A DNA stretch of 20,285 nt from a virus. Position 1 is the first letter of the stretch. Each line of letters opens with the position of its first letter. The DNA lies in the IMG/VR virus record IMGVR_UViG_3300031673_000606, positions 1 through 20,285 of that record. One strand, given 5' to 3'. The position numbers were made by a program, and so were the translations under genes. This document shows, piece after piece, positions 13,643 through 20,251 of this stretch. The notes under the pieces were generated by a model. The model was not told where the DNA came from, searched no databases, and was given only the letters and a program-made list of their open reading frames with translations.

Positions 13643-14650
13643 ATTCCGTTCAATCAAATTGCTACATCAGTCACGATAATCAACAGCGGCCTTATTGGCT
13701 ACTATGGAATATCTTTGACAGAATTTACTACCTCTGCCAATTCTGCCATTGCCGCCGGATCTGGGATTGAAATTGCTGGGGCATTTTTCAAGGCTTCCGA
13801 AATAATAACGCCAAATGCTTCATCCTGGACTGCCATTGCCACGGCTTCAACGGCATATTTAGGGTTGACTCCAAGTGGTACAGCCGGAACGCAAATATTA
13901 AGTGCAGCATGGATTTCTACTGCTCCTGTATGGGCTACTGACAAGCAAGGCTGGTACTCGTCGGCTGGTAGTAATATCCGTGCAGTGGCTTCGGCATACA
14001 AAGCGGCTGGCGCAACTGCTCAAAGTGAAAAGACTTTGTACAATAAATTTAATATAATAAAAGGCACAAATTGGAATACTGCTTTAGCTGCATTATTAGG
14101 AGCAGGTTGGACTACAGCTTTAGCTTCAAATTTAGGCACAAATTGGAATACTGCTTTAGCTGCATTATTAGGAGCAGGTTGGACTACAGCTTTAGCTTCA
14201 AATTTAGGCACAAATTGGAATACTGCTTTAGCCGATACGCTAGTACATGCTTTGCCATTTTATGATGGAACATTATCCGCTGGTGATTATGCAATTAGAG
14301 GGCTTATAGATTCTGTGCCTATTTCTTATTATAATCCAGTAGCGTATACCAAAATTAAAGAAATAAAAGCATCAGTTTCAGGAACGCTCCGTATCGTTTT
14401 TTCACTTTGCGTTCCTACCGGCACCGGCTATGGAAAAATATATAAAAATGGCAGCGCTGTAGGCACAGAACGAACCTTGAGCGGCTCAACTACTGATATA
14501 TATAGCAAGTTTACAGAAGATATAGCTGTAGCACGTGGTGATTTAATCCAGTTATATATTAAAAATAGCGGTAGTAATAGAATGTATACGGATTTATTGG
14601 CTATCTGTTCCGATAAATTTGGTGTAAACTCTGTTTTACTTGGGAGCTAA
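13643..14650 (+). CDS. Tail fibre / tail tip protein with tandem repeats, apparent ATT start
   Basis: About 335 residues if started at ATT 13643, eight bases after GGAGG (13630-13634). No ATG or GTG fits; the first in-frame TTG (13715) has no ribosome site, and a CTG at 13628 overlaps the ribosome site. The N-terminus would read (M)PFNQIATSVTIINSGLIGYY. Residues about 60-130 hold a pattern I know from phage fibre-like proteins: AYLGLTPSGTAGTQI, then WATDKQGWYSSAGSNIRAVA. Then come five 12-residue repeats (G-x-x-W-x-T-A-L-A-x-x-L), encoded by exact 72-bp units. The last 120 residues look like a beta-rich tip domain (SGTLRIVFSLCVPTGTGYGK). It is probably a receptor-contacting or tail-tip structural protein. 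Confidence 0.68.
   Translation: MPFNQIATSVTIINSGLIGYYGISLTEFTTSANSAIAAGSGIEIAGAFFKASEIITPNASSWTAIATASTAYLGLTPSGTAGTQILSAAWISTAPVWATDKQGWYSSAGSNIRAVASAYKAAGATAQSEKTLYNKFNIIKGTNWNTALAALLGAGWTTALASNLGTNWNTALAALLGAGWTTALASNLGTNWNTALADTLVHALPFYDGTLSAGDYAIRGLIDSVPISYYNPVAYTKIKEIKASVSGTLRIVFSLCVPTGTGYGKIYKNGSAVGTERTLSGSTTDIYSKFTEDIAVARGDLIQLYIKNSGSNRMYTDLLAICSDKFGVNSVLLGS
14063..14232 (+). repeat. 72-bp tandem repeat, 2.4 identical copies
   Basis: Units start at 14063, 14135 and 14207; the first two are base-for-base identical and the third matches for 26 bases. Each unit encodes two 12-residue halves, GTNWNTALAALL and GAGWTTALASNL. Exact identity at synonymous sites means the expansion is recent or kept by recombination. 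Confidence 0.95.
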
Positions 14651-14652
14651 TT

Positions 14653-16077
14653 TTGACTTTTGAAGAATTATCTAATAAATCAGTTTCCTCACTTCGTACA
14701 CTTGTACAAATAGATTTAGGGAATATAAATATTCAATGGGTCAATGCCGGGGCCGGTATATGGTATGTAAATTTTACTGGATTATATCCTGAAGTTGATG
14801 ATTCTTTATTGGATGGTTTTACCGCACAATTATTTGGCGATATTGGTTCAGTTACCGTTGATACCACACCCTATACCAAAGTAGCTTCCATATTGGCTTT
14901 GGCATCATCTCCAATATCATTTTATTATGATGGTGTTTCCAAGGTTTATGTTCATATAATTGATAATGAGGATCCAATATTGCATTCAGTATTTTTGGGT
15001 GTAATTTATGGTTTGTCATATAAAGAATTTACCCCGTTGAATGGCAACGTAATTTATGAAGGCCGCTTGGTCAGCGATATACCCATACAGCAATCGCGTG
15101 ACCCATTGTATTTTGGAAAATTGCAATATGATGGTGCTGATATACAAATAATAAATACCGATGGCAGATTCGATTTGTCCGGGGAATCGTTGTCATTTTT
15201 TGGCAATCAAATACGTGTTTTGATTGGTTATGATGAATTGGACATTGATGACTATATACAAATATATAATGGTGTTGTCGAAGCGGTAACCATATCGGAA
15301 TCATTCATGGCTTTGAGTTTTGTTGATGCAAGAAAAGTATTGACCAAAAAAACTTCATACGAGTGTGATGGCATAAATGCCCTTGATGCCATAGTAGCAA
15401 TATTGGCTGATGCATATGGAATACCTTATTCAACCGATTATTTTGATACTACCGAATGGGATGCGGCAACGTTGCTGGTGGATAATGTCACCATAAACAA
15501 CGATCCTGATGATTTGCCACAGGTAGTGGATTTGATAGAATTGATTTGTAAATCCGTATTTGGCGAATTCATCATCAATGCCGATGGCAAATATACATTC
15601 AAAGTAATTGACACTTCTGCCAGCGCTTTGACTACCATAAGCAAATATGACATAAGCAATGAAATAAGCATTACATATGATCCAGCCGAGGTATTATCGA
15701 GCATTCGAGTTGGCTATGCCAGATATTTAAACCAGGATTCCAACAATTCAATAATATGGTTGACTGACACTTCCCATGAAACCGTTGTCTATACAAAATA
15801 TAGAGTCTATAATGAAGTTGATTTTGAAACGGTTTTACCGGATCAAACTTCGGCGCAAGCTTTGGCAGATGTCATTATGGCATATTCCAAAGATATTCAT
15901 GGAAAAATCATTATAACGGTTCCAATGAAATATTATTTGTACAATGTAATTGACAATATTGATGTAGAATTAAACAGGATTGCTTCAACAATGATTGGAA
16001 CCAAAAAATGTGAAATATTGAGCAAAACCTATCATTTGATTGATCAAACCATTGATTTCGAGGTGCGGATAGTATGA
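14653..16077 (+). CDS. Tail hub / tail-associated structural protein candidate
   Basis: A 474-residue beta-rich protein starting at TTG 14653, six bases after GGGAG. The first 180 residues look like a mixed beta domain; the middle part (GQ/IR patterns such as SFFGNQIRVLIGYDELDIDDY and NGVVEAVTISESFMALSFVD) resembles hub domains of the gp27/Tal kind, where strands alternate with 'I.nG.v..v..s......i...D'. The C-part (MKYYLYNVIDNIDVELNRIA, TYHLIDQTIDFEVRIV) fits a closing hub domain. Position after Dit-like and fibre-like genes suits a baseplate hub. No enzyme motif is visible. Overlaps the next ATG by four bases. Confidence 0.6.
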   Translation: MTFEELSNKSVSSLRTLVQIDLGNINIQWVNAGAGIWYVNFTGLYPEVDDSLLDGFTAQLFGDIGSVTVDTTPYTKVASILALASSPISFYYDGVSKVYVHIIDNEDPILHSVFLGVIYGLSYKEFTPLNGNVIYEGRLVSDIPIQQSRDPLYFGKLQYDGADIQIINTDGRFDLSGESLSFFGNQIRVLIGYDELDIDDYIQIYNGVVEAVTISESFMALSFVDARKVLTKKTSYECDGINALDAIVAILADAYGIPYSTDYFDTTEWDAATLLVDNVTINNDPDDLPQVVDLIELICKSVFGEFIINADGKYTFKVIDTSASALTTISKYDISNEISITYDPAEVLSSIRVGYARYLNQDSNNSIIWLTDTSHETVVYTKYRVYNEVDFETVLPDQTSAQALADVIMAYSKDIHGKIIITVPMKYYLYNVIDNIDVELNRIASTMIGTKKCEILSKTYHLIDQTIDFEVRIV

Positions 16078-16805
16078 GTACAATAAAAGAAAAGAAAAAG
16101 CCCGTCAATTTCATTCGGGAAATTCTAGAGCCTTTGTCAGCAAAAGTAGCCACTACAGCTACAGTAATTATCGTTGCAGAAGGAAAAGGGGTTTTTTATG
16201 TAAGTATTCCTAAAGAATATATGACTGCAAATTTGGCAACGGGTGTTTCCGCCATATTGACTATAACCAGTGGAGTAGCGTCTACTGAAAGTGCCATAAT
16301 AAATATTTCACCTTCGGAAATTACTACTGAGGATACTTTTTTTGATACGTTTTTTATTGATTCTACTGGAAATGTAAAAAGAAGCGGTAAAGAGATAGGC
16401 AACTGGACGCCTACTTGGGGCTGCGCAACCGGTGCATTCGGGGCTATTGTTTATACTGCGCCTACATACGGCAGATATACAAAAACCGGCAATATAATCG
16501 AGGTATGGGGGGGAATACGGACGAACTCGCTTGATGTCGGCACTGCGTCAGGGGCGGCCTTCATTCTCGGATTGCCATATCCCGTTGGAGGTTACACTGT
16601 AGGTGGCTATATTGGTTTTTCCGCGAGTTTCGCTGGAGATAGGCCATCGTCCATAATAGCAGGATTAGGCACGAGCCAACTGAATCCGTATTACCGCACT
16701 ACCGCAAACGGGGATAGCGCGGCCTTGCAGGTATCTGATCTAAATACCGGCGCGATAGCCAATGCCAATTACGTATATTTCCACGCACTTTACGAGACGA
16801 CATAG
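16074..16805 (+). CDS. Tail fibre / receptor-binding tip protein
   Basis: A 243-residue protein of two halves. Residues 1-100 are AT-rich coding (KKKPVNFIREILEPLSAKVA) and form a mixed attachment domain. Residues about 108-243 start with GNWTPTWG and contain APTYGRYTKTGNIIEVWGGI, the W-T-P-x-W ... Y-G-x-Y-x-K-x-G-N-x-x pattern typical of C-terminal fibre tips; the rest is Gly/Ser/Tyr-rich. The second half is visibly GC-richer and ends with the only TAG stop among the major genes, suggesting that this tip was exchanged between phages. It is the likely host-range determinant. Starts in the ATGA junction with the hub gene. Confidence 0.7.
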   Translation: MSTIKEKKKPVNFIREILEPLSAKVATTATVIIVAEGKGVFYVSIPKEYMTANLATGVSAILTITSGVASTESAIINISPSEITTEDTFFDTFFIDSTGNVKRSGKEIGNWTPTWGCATGAFGAIVYTAPTYGRYTKTGNIIEVWGGIRTNSLDVGTASGAAFILGLPYPVGGYTVGGYIGFSASFAGDRPSSIIAGLGTSQLNPYYRTTANGDSAALQVSDLNTGAIANANYVYFHALYETT

Positions 16806-16828
16806 CCATGACAGCGGAAGGATAAAAT

Positions 16829-16891
16829 ATGGACAAGCCGCTATTAAAGATAATAAATTATAAAAAATTTAGAAAAGAGGATAAAATATGA
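16829..16891 (+). CDS. 20-codon mini-ORF before the lysis genes
   Basis: ATG 16829 follows AAGGAT at a fitting distance; product MDKPLLKIINYKKFRKEDKI; the TGA overlaps the next ATG (ATGA, 16888-16891). The AGGATAAAATATG context occurs at its start and again at the next start, as if the ribosome site had been copied. Short basic peptides (XkdX-type) are frequent after fibre genes, but this one is too short to assign. Confidence 0.35.
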   Translation: MDKPLLKIINYKKFRKEDKI

Positions 16892-17217
16892 CTACATTTT
16901 GGATTGTTGCCAGGGATGCCGGTATCGTTTGCGTTACTGGTGCAATAATAACCGGCATACTATTATTCATCAAATGGTTGTCAAAATTAAGTAAAATTTT
17001 AACTCAGATGAATACTAATGGCGAAGAGCGTAAACAAGAAATGAAAGCCGTTATTTATATATTGAAACGGTTGATAGTTTCCAATAAAGCGACTTTAGAA
17101 ACTCTACGCGACGGAACGTGTAATGGAAATGTTACTGTAGCTTTAGCTAAACTGGATGAAGCCGATATGAAATATGAAGGTTTGTTTTTGGATAAAATAA
17201 ATAATGTCGAAGCATAA
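16888..17217 (+). CDS. Single-pass membrane protein of the lysis cassette
   Basis: A 109-residue protein with one N-terminal hydrophobic helix (about residues 8-30, GIVCVTGAIITGILLFIKWL), followed by a charged coiled-coil-like cytoplasmic or periplasmic part (NGEERKQEMKAVIYILKRLI) and an acidic end. It precedes the endolysin and may be a holin partner or antiholin. Topology is inferred from the sequence; no family recognised. Confidence 0.62.
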   Translation: MTTFWIVARDAGIVCVTGAIITGILLFIKWLSKLSKILTQMNTNGEERKQEMKAVIYILKRLIVSNKATLETLRDGTCNGNVTVALAKLDEADMKYEGLFLDKINNVEA

Positions 17218-17228
17218 AGGAGAAATTC

Positions 17229-17690
17229 ATGCCTATTATAAATGATATTGAACAATTGGATAATAAAATGATTTCCAATGTAAAATATTTTGCGGAATTG
17301 ACAAGAAAGAAAATGCCGGGATATAAATTATACATAGGAGAGACGCGCCGGGAATTGTCTACGCAAATGGCCTATTATTCACGTGGCAGATGCCCTGTCA
17401 ATATAGTAAAAGATTATTTTGTGCGGTGTGGATTATGGAAATTATCTGATGCCGAATGCAACATAATCAGTACGCAAACTCTATATTCCAAACACATAGA
17501 TGGCTTGGCTGTGGATGCTTATTTATTTGACATAGCAAAAAACAGGATATTATATGAACCTGGAAAAGAATTATGGCTGGAATTATTTGCCATCGCCGAA
17601 GATGAATGTGGCCTTGATGCTTGTGCTGCCGGAAAATATAATTCATGGAAATGGGATTGGGCACATTTTGAATTCAGGTCCAGAATATAA
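17229..17690 (+). CDS. Endolysin, peptidase M15 family (CwlK-like)
   Basis: A 153-residue zinc peptidase predicted to cut the peptide stem of peptidoglycan (L-Ala-D-Glu or D-Ala bonds in related enzymes). Visible: GETRRELSTQMAYYSRGRCP, corresponding to the 'g.R...q..ly..Gr' motif of M15; SKHIDGLAVDAYLF with H89 and D96 (H-x6-D zinc ligands); and WKWDWAHFEF with D143 and H146, the D-x-x-H motif. All zinc ligands are present. No signal peptide or membrane segment, so it needs a holin for release. No separate binding domain. Good ribosome site (AAAGGAG). Confidence 0.88.
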   Translation: MPIINDIEQLDNKMISNVKYFAELTRKKMPGYKLYIGETRRELSTQMAYYSRGRCPVNIVKDYFVRCGLWKLSDAECNIISTQTLYSKHIDGLAVDAYLFDIAKNRILYEPGKELWLELFAIAEDECGLDACAAGKYNSWKWDWAHFEFRSRI

Positions 17691-17701
17691 AAGGAGGAAT
17701 T

Positions 17702-18001
17702 ATGGAAATATCTATTATACAACAAATATTGGATTTGATAGCTAAATTAGGTATAAATCCTTTGATATTGTTGGCAATAGTTTTTATTGTTACCGGATTG
17801 AAAAAATTGGACAGTAAAAATAAATTCAAAGCCGGTTATGTGTTGTTCCCATTGATTGCTTCCATCATAGTAGTGACGGCGTTTGCTTTCGCTTCTAAAT
17901 CAATTGATATGGCAATACTTATAAGGGATTATTTAACCCACGCAGCTTTGGGCGCTTATGGATACAATATTTACAGTAAATTGATAAGGAAACCAAAATA
18001 A
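17702..18001 (+). CDS. Holin candidate
   Basis: A 99-residue membrane protein directly after the endolysin. Hydrophobic helices at about residues 18-34 (INPLILLAIVFIVTGL) and 46-66 (YVLFPLIASIIVVTAFAFA), and a weaker third at 72-92; the C-terminus is short and basic (KLIRKPK), as in holins. Excellent ribosome site (AAAAGGAGG). It would form membrane holes letting the M15 enzyme reach the wall. Holins vary too much to name the class. Confidence 0.75.
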   Translation: MEISIIQQILDLIAKLGINPLILLAIVFIVTGLKKLDSKNKFKAGYVLFPLIASIIVVTAFAFASKSIDMAILIRDYLTHAALGAYGYNIYSKLIRKPK

Positions 18002-18010
18002 GGAGAATAC

Positions 18011-18511
18011 ATGAAATGCGCAAATATTTTATTGCCACGTGTATATTCATTATTGTTTGTTTTACTATTGGGATTAGCAGTTATTTTGCCGGTAAAAGCG
18101 CAGGAATCAAATCTATTACCAACTTCATCGGAAACGGACATGCTGATATCGAAATTATCGAACTTAGACAAGAACGAAATTTTAAAACTTTTCTTCAACA
18201 CATTGGTCAACTTGAAAATAGCCGACGCACAGGAGCAATTGAATTGGGAAAACTTCAGGCAATCAATGGACGAATCATTCGAGAGCTTGACGATGCAAAT
18301 GCTAGACTCCAAGCATACAGTGATGCGGTTACAACTGCAATCAATAACCGACAAGAAAACTATAGAGTCCTTGAAGCAATCGGGAACGAATTTAAACGAC
18401 GATGGGAAACAGGCAATTAAGGAGGCAAAAACTTATAAATTTGTTTCCATTATTGAATTTGTTTTAATAATTATTTTAAGTGGTGGTTGGGTTTATTCAG
18501 CGATTTTTTAA
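18011..18511 (+). CDS. Lysis-cassette protein with signal peptide and C-terminal membrane helix
   Basis: A 166-residue protein. N-terminus: basic, then a leucine/valine-rich core and VKA before QE (residues 28-32), a plausible type I signal peptide. The middle (33-140) is polar and helical (DMLISKLSNLDKNEILKLF). The end (about 143-166, FVSIIEFVLIIILSGGWVYS) is a membrane helix. N-outside, C-anchored topology is like a unimolecular spanin, but no lipobox cysteine follows the signal peptide. Codon choice (TTA, TTG, ATA) resembles its neighbours. AGGAG (18001-18005) is five bases upstream. The first 410 bases are also read in another frame by the gene at 18016. Confidence 0.65.
   Translation: MKCANILLPRVYSLLFVLLLGLAVILPVKAQESNLLPTSSETDMLISKLSNLDKNEILKLFFNTLVNLKIADAQEQLNWENFRQSMDESFESLTMQMLDSKHTVMRLQLQSITDKKTIESLKQSGTNLNDDGKQAIKEAKTYKFVSIIEFVLIIILSGGWVYSAIF
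18016..18420 (+). CDS. Rz-like inner-membrane spanin candidate, nested in another frame
   Basis: A 134-residue protein wholly within 18011-18511 and in a different frame. It has an N-terminal membrane helix (about 4-24, FIATCIFIIVCFTIGISSYF), then a periplasmic helical part: IEIIELRQERNFKTFLQHIG and GKLQAINGRIIRELDDANAR, of the coiled-coil type seen in Rz proteins. Its ATG is 10 bases after the same AGGAG that serves the gene at 18011. It keeps an open frame for 134 codons in the alternative frame with a clear topogenic start, which makes chance less likely. Overlapping spanin genes are known (Rz/Rz1), but there the nested one is a lipoprotein; here neither is. Confidence 0.6.
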   Translation: MRKYFIATCIFIIVCFTIGISSYFAGKSAGIKSITNFIGNGHADIEIIELRQERNFKTFLQHIGQLENSRRTGAIELGKLQAINGRIIRELDDANARLQAYSDAVTTAINNRQENYRVLEAIGNEFKRRWETGN

Positions 18512-18524
18512 TTACTAATTAAAA
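18506..18524. repeat. AT-only perfect inverted repeat at the end of the late operon
   Basis: TTTTAATTA (18506-18514), C, TAATTAAAA (18516-18524): a 9-bp palindrome overlapping the stop codon of the last late gene. It could help termination in either direction or bind a protein; the lack of G/C pairs makes a strong terminator unlikely. Confidence 0.5.
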
Positions 18525-18549
18525 GCGCTCGAAAGCCCAATTCGTGTCA

Positions 18550-18714
18550 GCCTGCCCAAAACAGGGAATAGCGGGAGCCATGCCGTGCAAGTCGGCTATC
18601 GGGTGCCCTTATCAGGCGTTTGTGCTATTAAGATAAATGTGTGGCAGGGTTTTCCAGGTGAAACCGGGTAAAGTATACGTCAAAGGTCAAAACACGTCGT
18701 TTTGGCCTGTTTTA
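18550..18714 (+). ncRNA. Conserved structured RNA-like element, copy 2
   Basis: Gene-free stretch after the lysis genes. Positions 18620-18677 match copy 1 (4927-4984) at 51 of 58 positions. Upstream, GCCTG (18550-18554) pairs with CAGGC (18613-18617), CCC (18555-18557) with GGG (18601-18603), and GCCG-7 nt-CGGC (18582-18596) forms a hairpin. Downstream, GGTCAAAAC (18685-18693) pairs with GTTTTGGCC (18699-18707), followed by TGTTTT, a terminator-like end. GCAGG (18644-18648) can pair with CCTGT (18706-18710), the same closing stem as in copy 1 with different bases. The element ends where the convergent minus-strand gene stops (18712). Confidence 0.62.
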
Positions 18715-19062
18715 ATTTATACTGGTGAACGTAGTAATTTGTTTGAATTTATAATCTTTTGCCATGTTGGATATGATTTTTGCACAATGATTACAAAAAT
18801 AAATCCCGGTTTGATCGCAGCGCACTTTTACTTTATTCAGACAAGGGCGTGCTATGCTGGTTTTATGGTTATCTTGATTGTACCATCGTTCACAGCGGTG
18901 CGGGGGCAGTCTATATTTACTGTTAATATCAATAGTCCGACCATGAATTGATTTCCCTTTAATAAAATTATCCCAAGCTTTGTCAGTAAAAATCATTCCC
19001 ATATAATAATGCAATAAATTCTTTTTGCTGTAATAGTGATGATTATATATCAGCTTTTGCAT
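18712..19062 (-). CDS. Cysteine-rich protein of unknown function
   Basis: A 116-residue protein, last gene of the minus-strand operon. The first 50 residues are aromatic and basic (MQKLIYNHHYYSKKNLLHYY). Then cysteines C57, C74, C82, C90 and C93 (RPCLNKVKVRC, IYFCNHCAK) suggest a zinc site, comparable to small zinc fingers of HNH or regulatory proteins, but no HNH histidine pattern is convincing. It overlaps the preceding gene by 13 bases. Codon context and operon overlaps support it being real; function unknown. Confidence 0.6.
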   Translation of the reverse strand: MQKLIYNHHYYSKKNLLHYYMGMIFTDKAWDNFIKGKSIHGRTIDINSKYRLPPHRCERWYNQDNHKTSIARPCLNKVKVRCDQTGIYFCNHCAKIISNMAKDYKFKQITTFTSIN

Positions 19063-19325
19063 TTCTTTTTACCGCCTTTATATAATTGTTTTATGTCCTG
19101 CCCTTGGTCCCATCCTCTAGGATGTTTCATTATACGCGGTTCCCAAGACAATATAGATAAATCCAATGGCAAGCCATATTGATATTCATTCCAACAATAT
19201 AATTTCCCGTGGGAATTTTCACCAATTTCTATATCAACGGAATGCTTCGGTTTAGCAATATGCGGTAGTGGTGTTTTATCTTTTATTTGCTTTTTTAATT
19301 CTTTTGGTTGTTTGTATTTTTTCAT
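19050..19325 (-). CDS. Unknown protein of the minus-strand operon
   Basis: A 91-residue basic protein (MKKYKQPKELKKQIKDKTPL...) with a Trp/Tyr-rich centre (LYCWNEYQYGLPLDLSILSW) and a lysine-rich end. No motif, signal peptide or membrane segment recognised. It starts within the stop of the small gene at 19322-19489 (ATGA) and overlaps the next one by 13 bases, so it is part of one coupled operon. Confidence 0.6.
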   Translation of the reverse strand: MKKYKQPKELKKQIKDKTPLPHIAKPKHSVDIEIGENSHGKLYCWNEYQYGLPLDLSILSWEPRIMKHPRGWDQGQDIKQLYKGGKKKCKS

Positions 19326-19489
19326 GCTTTTTCTGGAAGAATATAGCAGTCATCATAAATATTTTCTTTGTCTTTTAAATAAGTTTGCAATTTAGCCCAC
19401 GCTTCGTCTAAATCAACGGCTTCAATCCGTATGGATACTAATATACAATCACCGCGCAACAGTTTCCCGACATATAATTTATTGCTCAT
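19322..19489 (-). CDS. 55-residue protein of unknown function
   Basis: A short minus-strand gene filling the space between the transglycosylase and the 91-residue gene. It starts on a TAATG junction with the transglycosylase stop and ends on ATGA with the next start. Product begins MSNKLYVGKLLRGDCILVSI, continues with RIEAVDLDEAWAKLQTYLKD and ends YDDCYILPEKA: a strand-strand-helix layout with conserved-looking acidic and aromatic residues. The fit at both ends is the main support. No family recognised. Confidence 0.7.
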   Translation of the reverse strand: MSNKLYVGKLLRGDCILVSIRIEAVDLDEAWAKLQTYLKDKENIYDDCYILPEKA

Positions 19490-20016
19490 TATGTCAATTG
19501 ATTTCTTGTTGATATTTTCGTCCCGCGTTGTAATACACGGGCAACATACCAGGATTCGGCATTATTATTTTTCAATCCTGTACGCCCTTGATGATATGCC
19601 GCAATACTTAATGACCATGAATTATAATATTCATAATGATCCAATAAAATCAATGCCGCAATTCTGGCTGCTTCCCAAGGATCTGTCGCGTCATATTCAC
19701 CATATAAATCACTGCGCTCTTTATGAATGGATTTTGACTCATGCAATCCAAACATCCCTTTGTCAGTATTATTTATATGTTCAGGATTTTCTCTGTATGA
19801 TGATTCTGTATAGGCAATCCCGGCTAAAATTTCTGGTGAGATACCAATAGTAGCTGCCGTATATTTAATCATGAATTGATATTTAGTTGGAACATTTTTT
19901 ATGATTACAAGCGGTTCAAAGTAATTATGTGCTATAATATATTTTTCTATGTTTTCTCCGCTCCCGACAGAAAAAATATAAAAAAACATATATGATAAAA
20001 GCAATAATTTTTTCAT
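19489..20016 (-). CDS. Secreted lytic transglycosylase-like protein (SLT, lysozyme fold)
   Basis: A 175-residue protein with an N-terminal signal peptide (MKKLLLLSYMFFYIFSVGSG) and an SLT domain. GISPEILAGIAYTESSYREN contains the catalytic glutamate E71 in the E-S-S motif; TDKGMFGLHES is the G-x-x-G/Q-l motif; IAAYHQGRTG around 139-147 matches the A-Y-N-x-G motif with H-Q in place of N-A. It would cut glycan strands between MurNAc and GlcNAc. A signal peptide means it can be exported without a holin. It could act in lysis, entry, or local wall opening. It overlaps both neighbours. Confidence 0.82.
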   Translation of the reverse strand: MKKLLLLSYMFFYIFSVGSGENIEKYIIAHNYFEPLVIIKNVPTKYQFMIKYTAATIGISPEILAGIAYTESSYRENPEHINNTDKGMFGLHESKSIHKERSDLYGEYDATDPWEAARIAALILLDHYEYYNSWSLSIAAYHQGRTGLKNNNAESWYVARVLQRGTKISTRNQLT

Positions 20017-20225
20017 GGTTTATGGTTTATATATTCGGGGTAGAATTCTTTGCATGAATTTACAAGTCCGGGCGGCGTCAATAGATATTTTTTATTTGTT
20101 CCACGTGGAATGGAAGTGAAATGAATACACAAATGACATTTTTTACAGCCAACAGCACCTACGCACAAGGAATTTATATCAATTGGAGGGGCTATCGTTT
20201 TTTGTGGGTAGTAAGGGAATATCAT
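20013..20225 (-). CDS. Small cysteine-rich protein, first visible gene of the minus operon
   Basis: A 70-residue protein beginning MIFPYYPQKTIAPPIDINSL. Cysteines C21, C27, C30, C33 and C58 (CKKCHLCIHF) form a metal-site-like cluster, plus histidines next to it. No known fold identified. GGAGGGCAAAATG provides an excellent ribosome site. Its stop overlaps the transglycosylase start. It follows a terminator hairpin on the same strand, so the operon start is close by; no clear promoter is visible in the remaining bases. Confidence 0.65.
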   Translation of the reverse strand: MIFPYYPQKTIAPPIDINSLCVGAVGCKKCHLCIHFTSIPRGTNKKYLLTPPGLVNSCKEFYPEYINHKP

Positions 20226-20251
20226 TTTGCCCTCCTAAATAAAATAAAAGC

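Noticed and set aside
18011-18110. Lipoprotein (outer-membrane spanin) signal in the gene at 18011
   Set aside because: The signal peptide ends VKA-QE with no cysteine at the cleavage point; the only early cysteine is residue 3.
18582-18612. Possible twister-sister self-cleaving ribozyme upstream of RNA copy 2
   Set aside because: The hairpin loop TGCAAGT and GGGTGCCC resemble parts of that ribozyme as I remember it, but the 5' internal-loop GCAAG strand is absent, and copy 1 has no such loop. Likely chance.
4927-18677. The repeated 58-nt element as CRISPR repeat or diversity-generating template/variable pair
   Set aside because: Only two copies 13.7 kb apart, no spacers, no reverse transcriptase in the window, and the differences are not adenine-specific.
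18637-18951. Plus-strand ORF of 104 codons overlapping RNA copy 2
   Set aside because: It runs antisense to the minus-strand cysteine-rich gene and starts inside the conserved RNA core without a ribosome site; copy 1 has no matching ORF.
19431-19850. Plus-strand ORF of 139 codons
   Set aside because: Antisense to the transglycosylase gene, whose signal peptide and catalytic motifs are clear.
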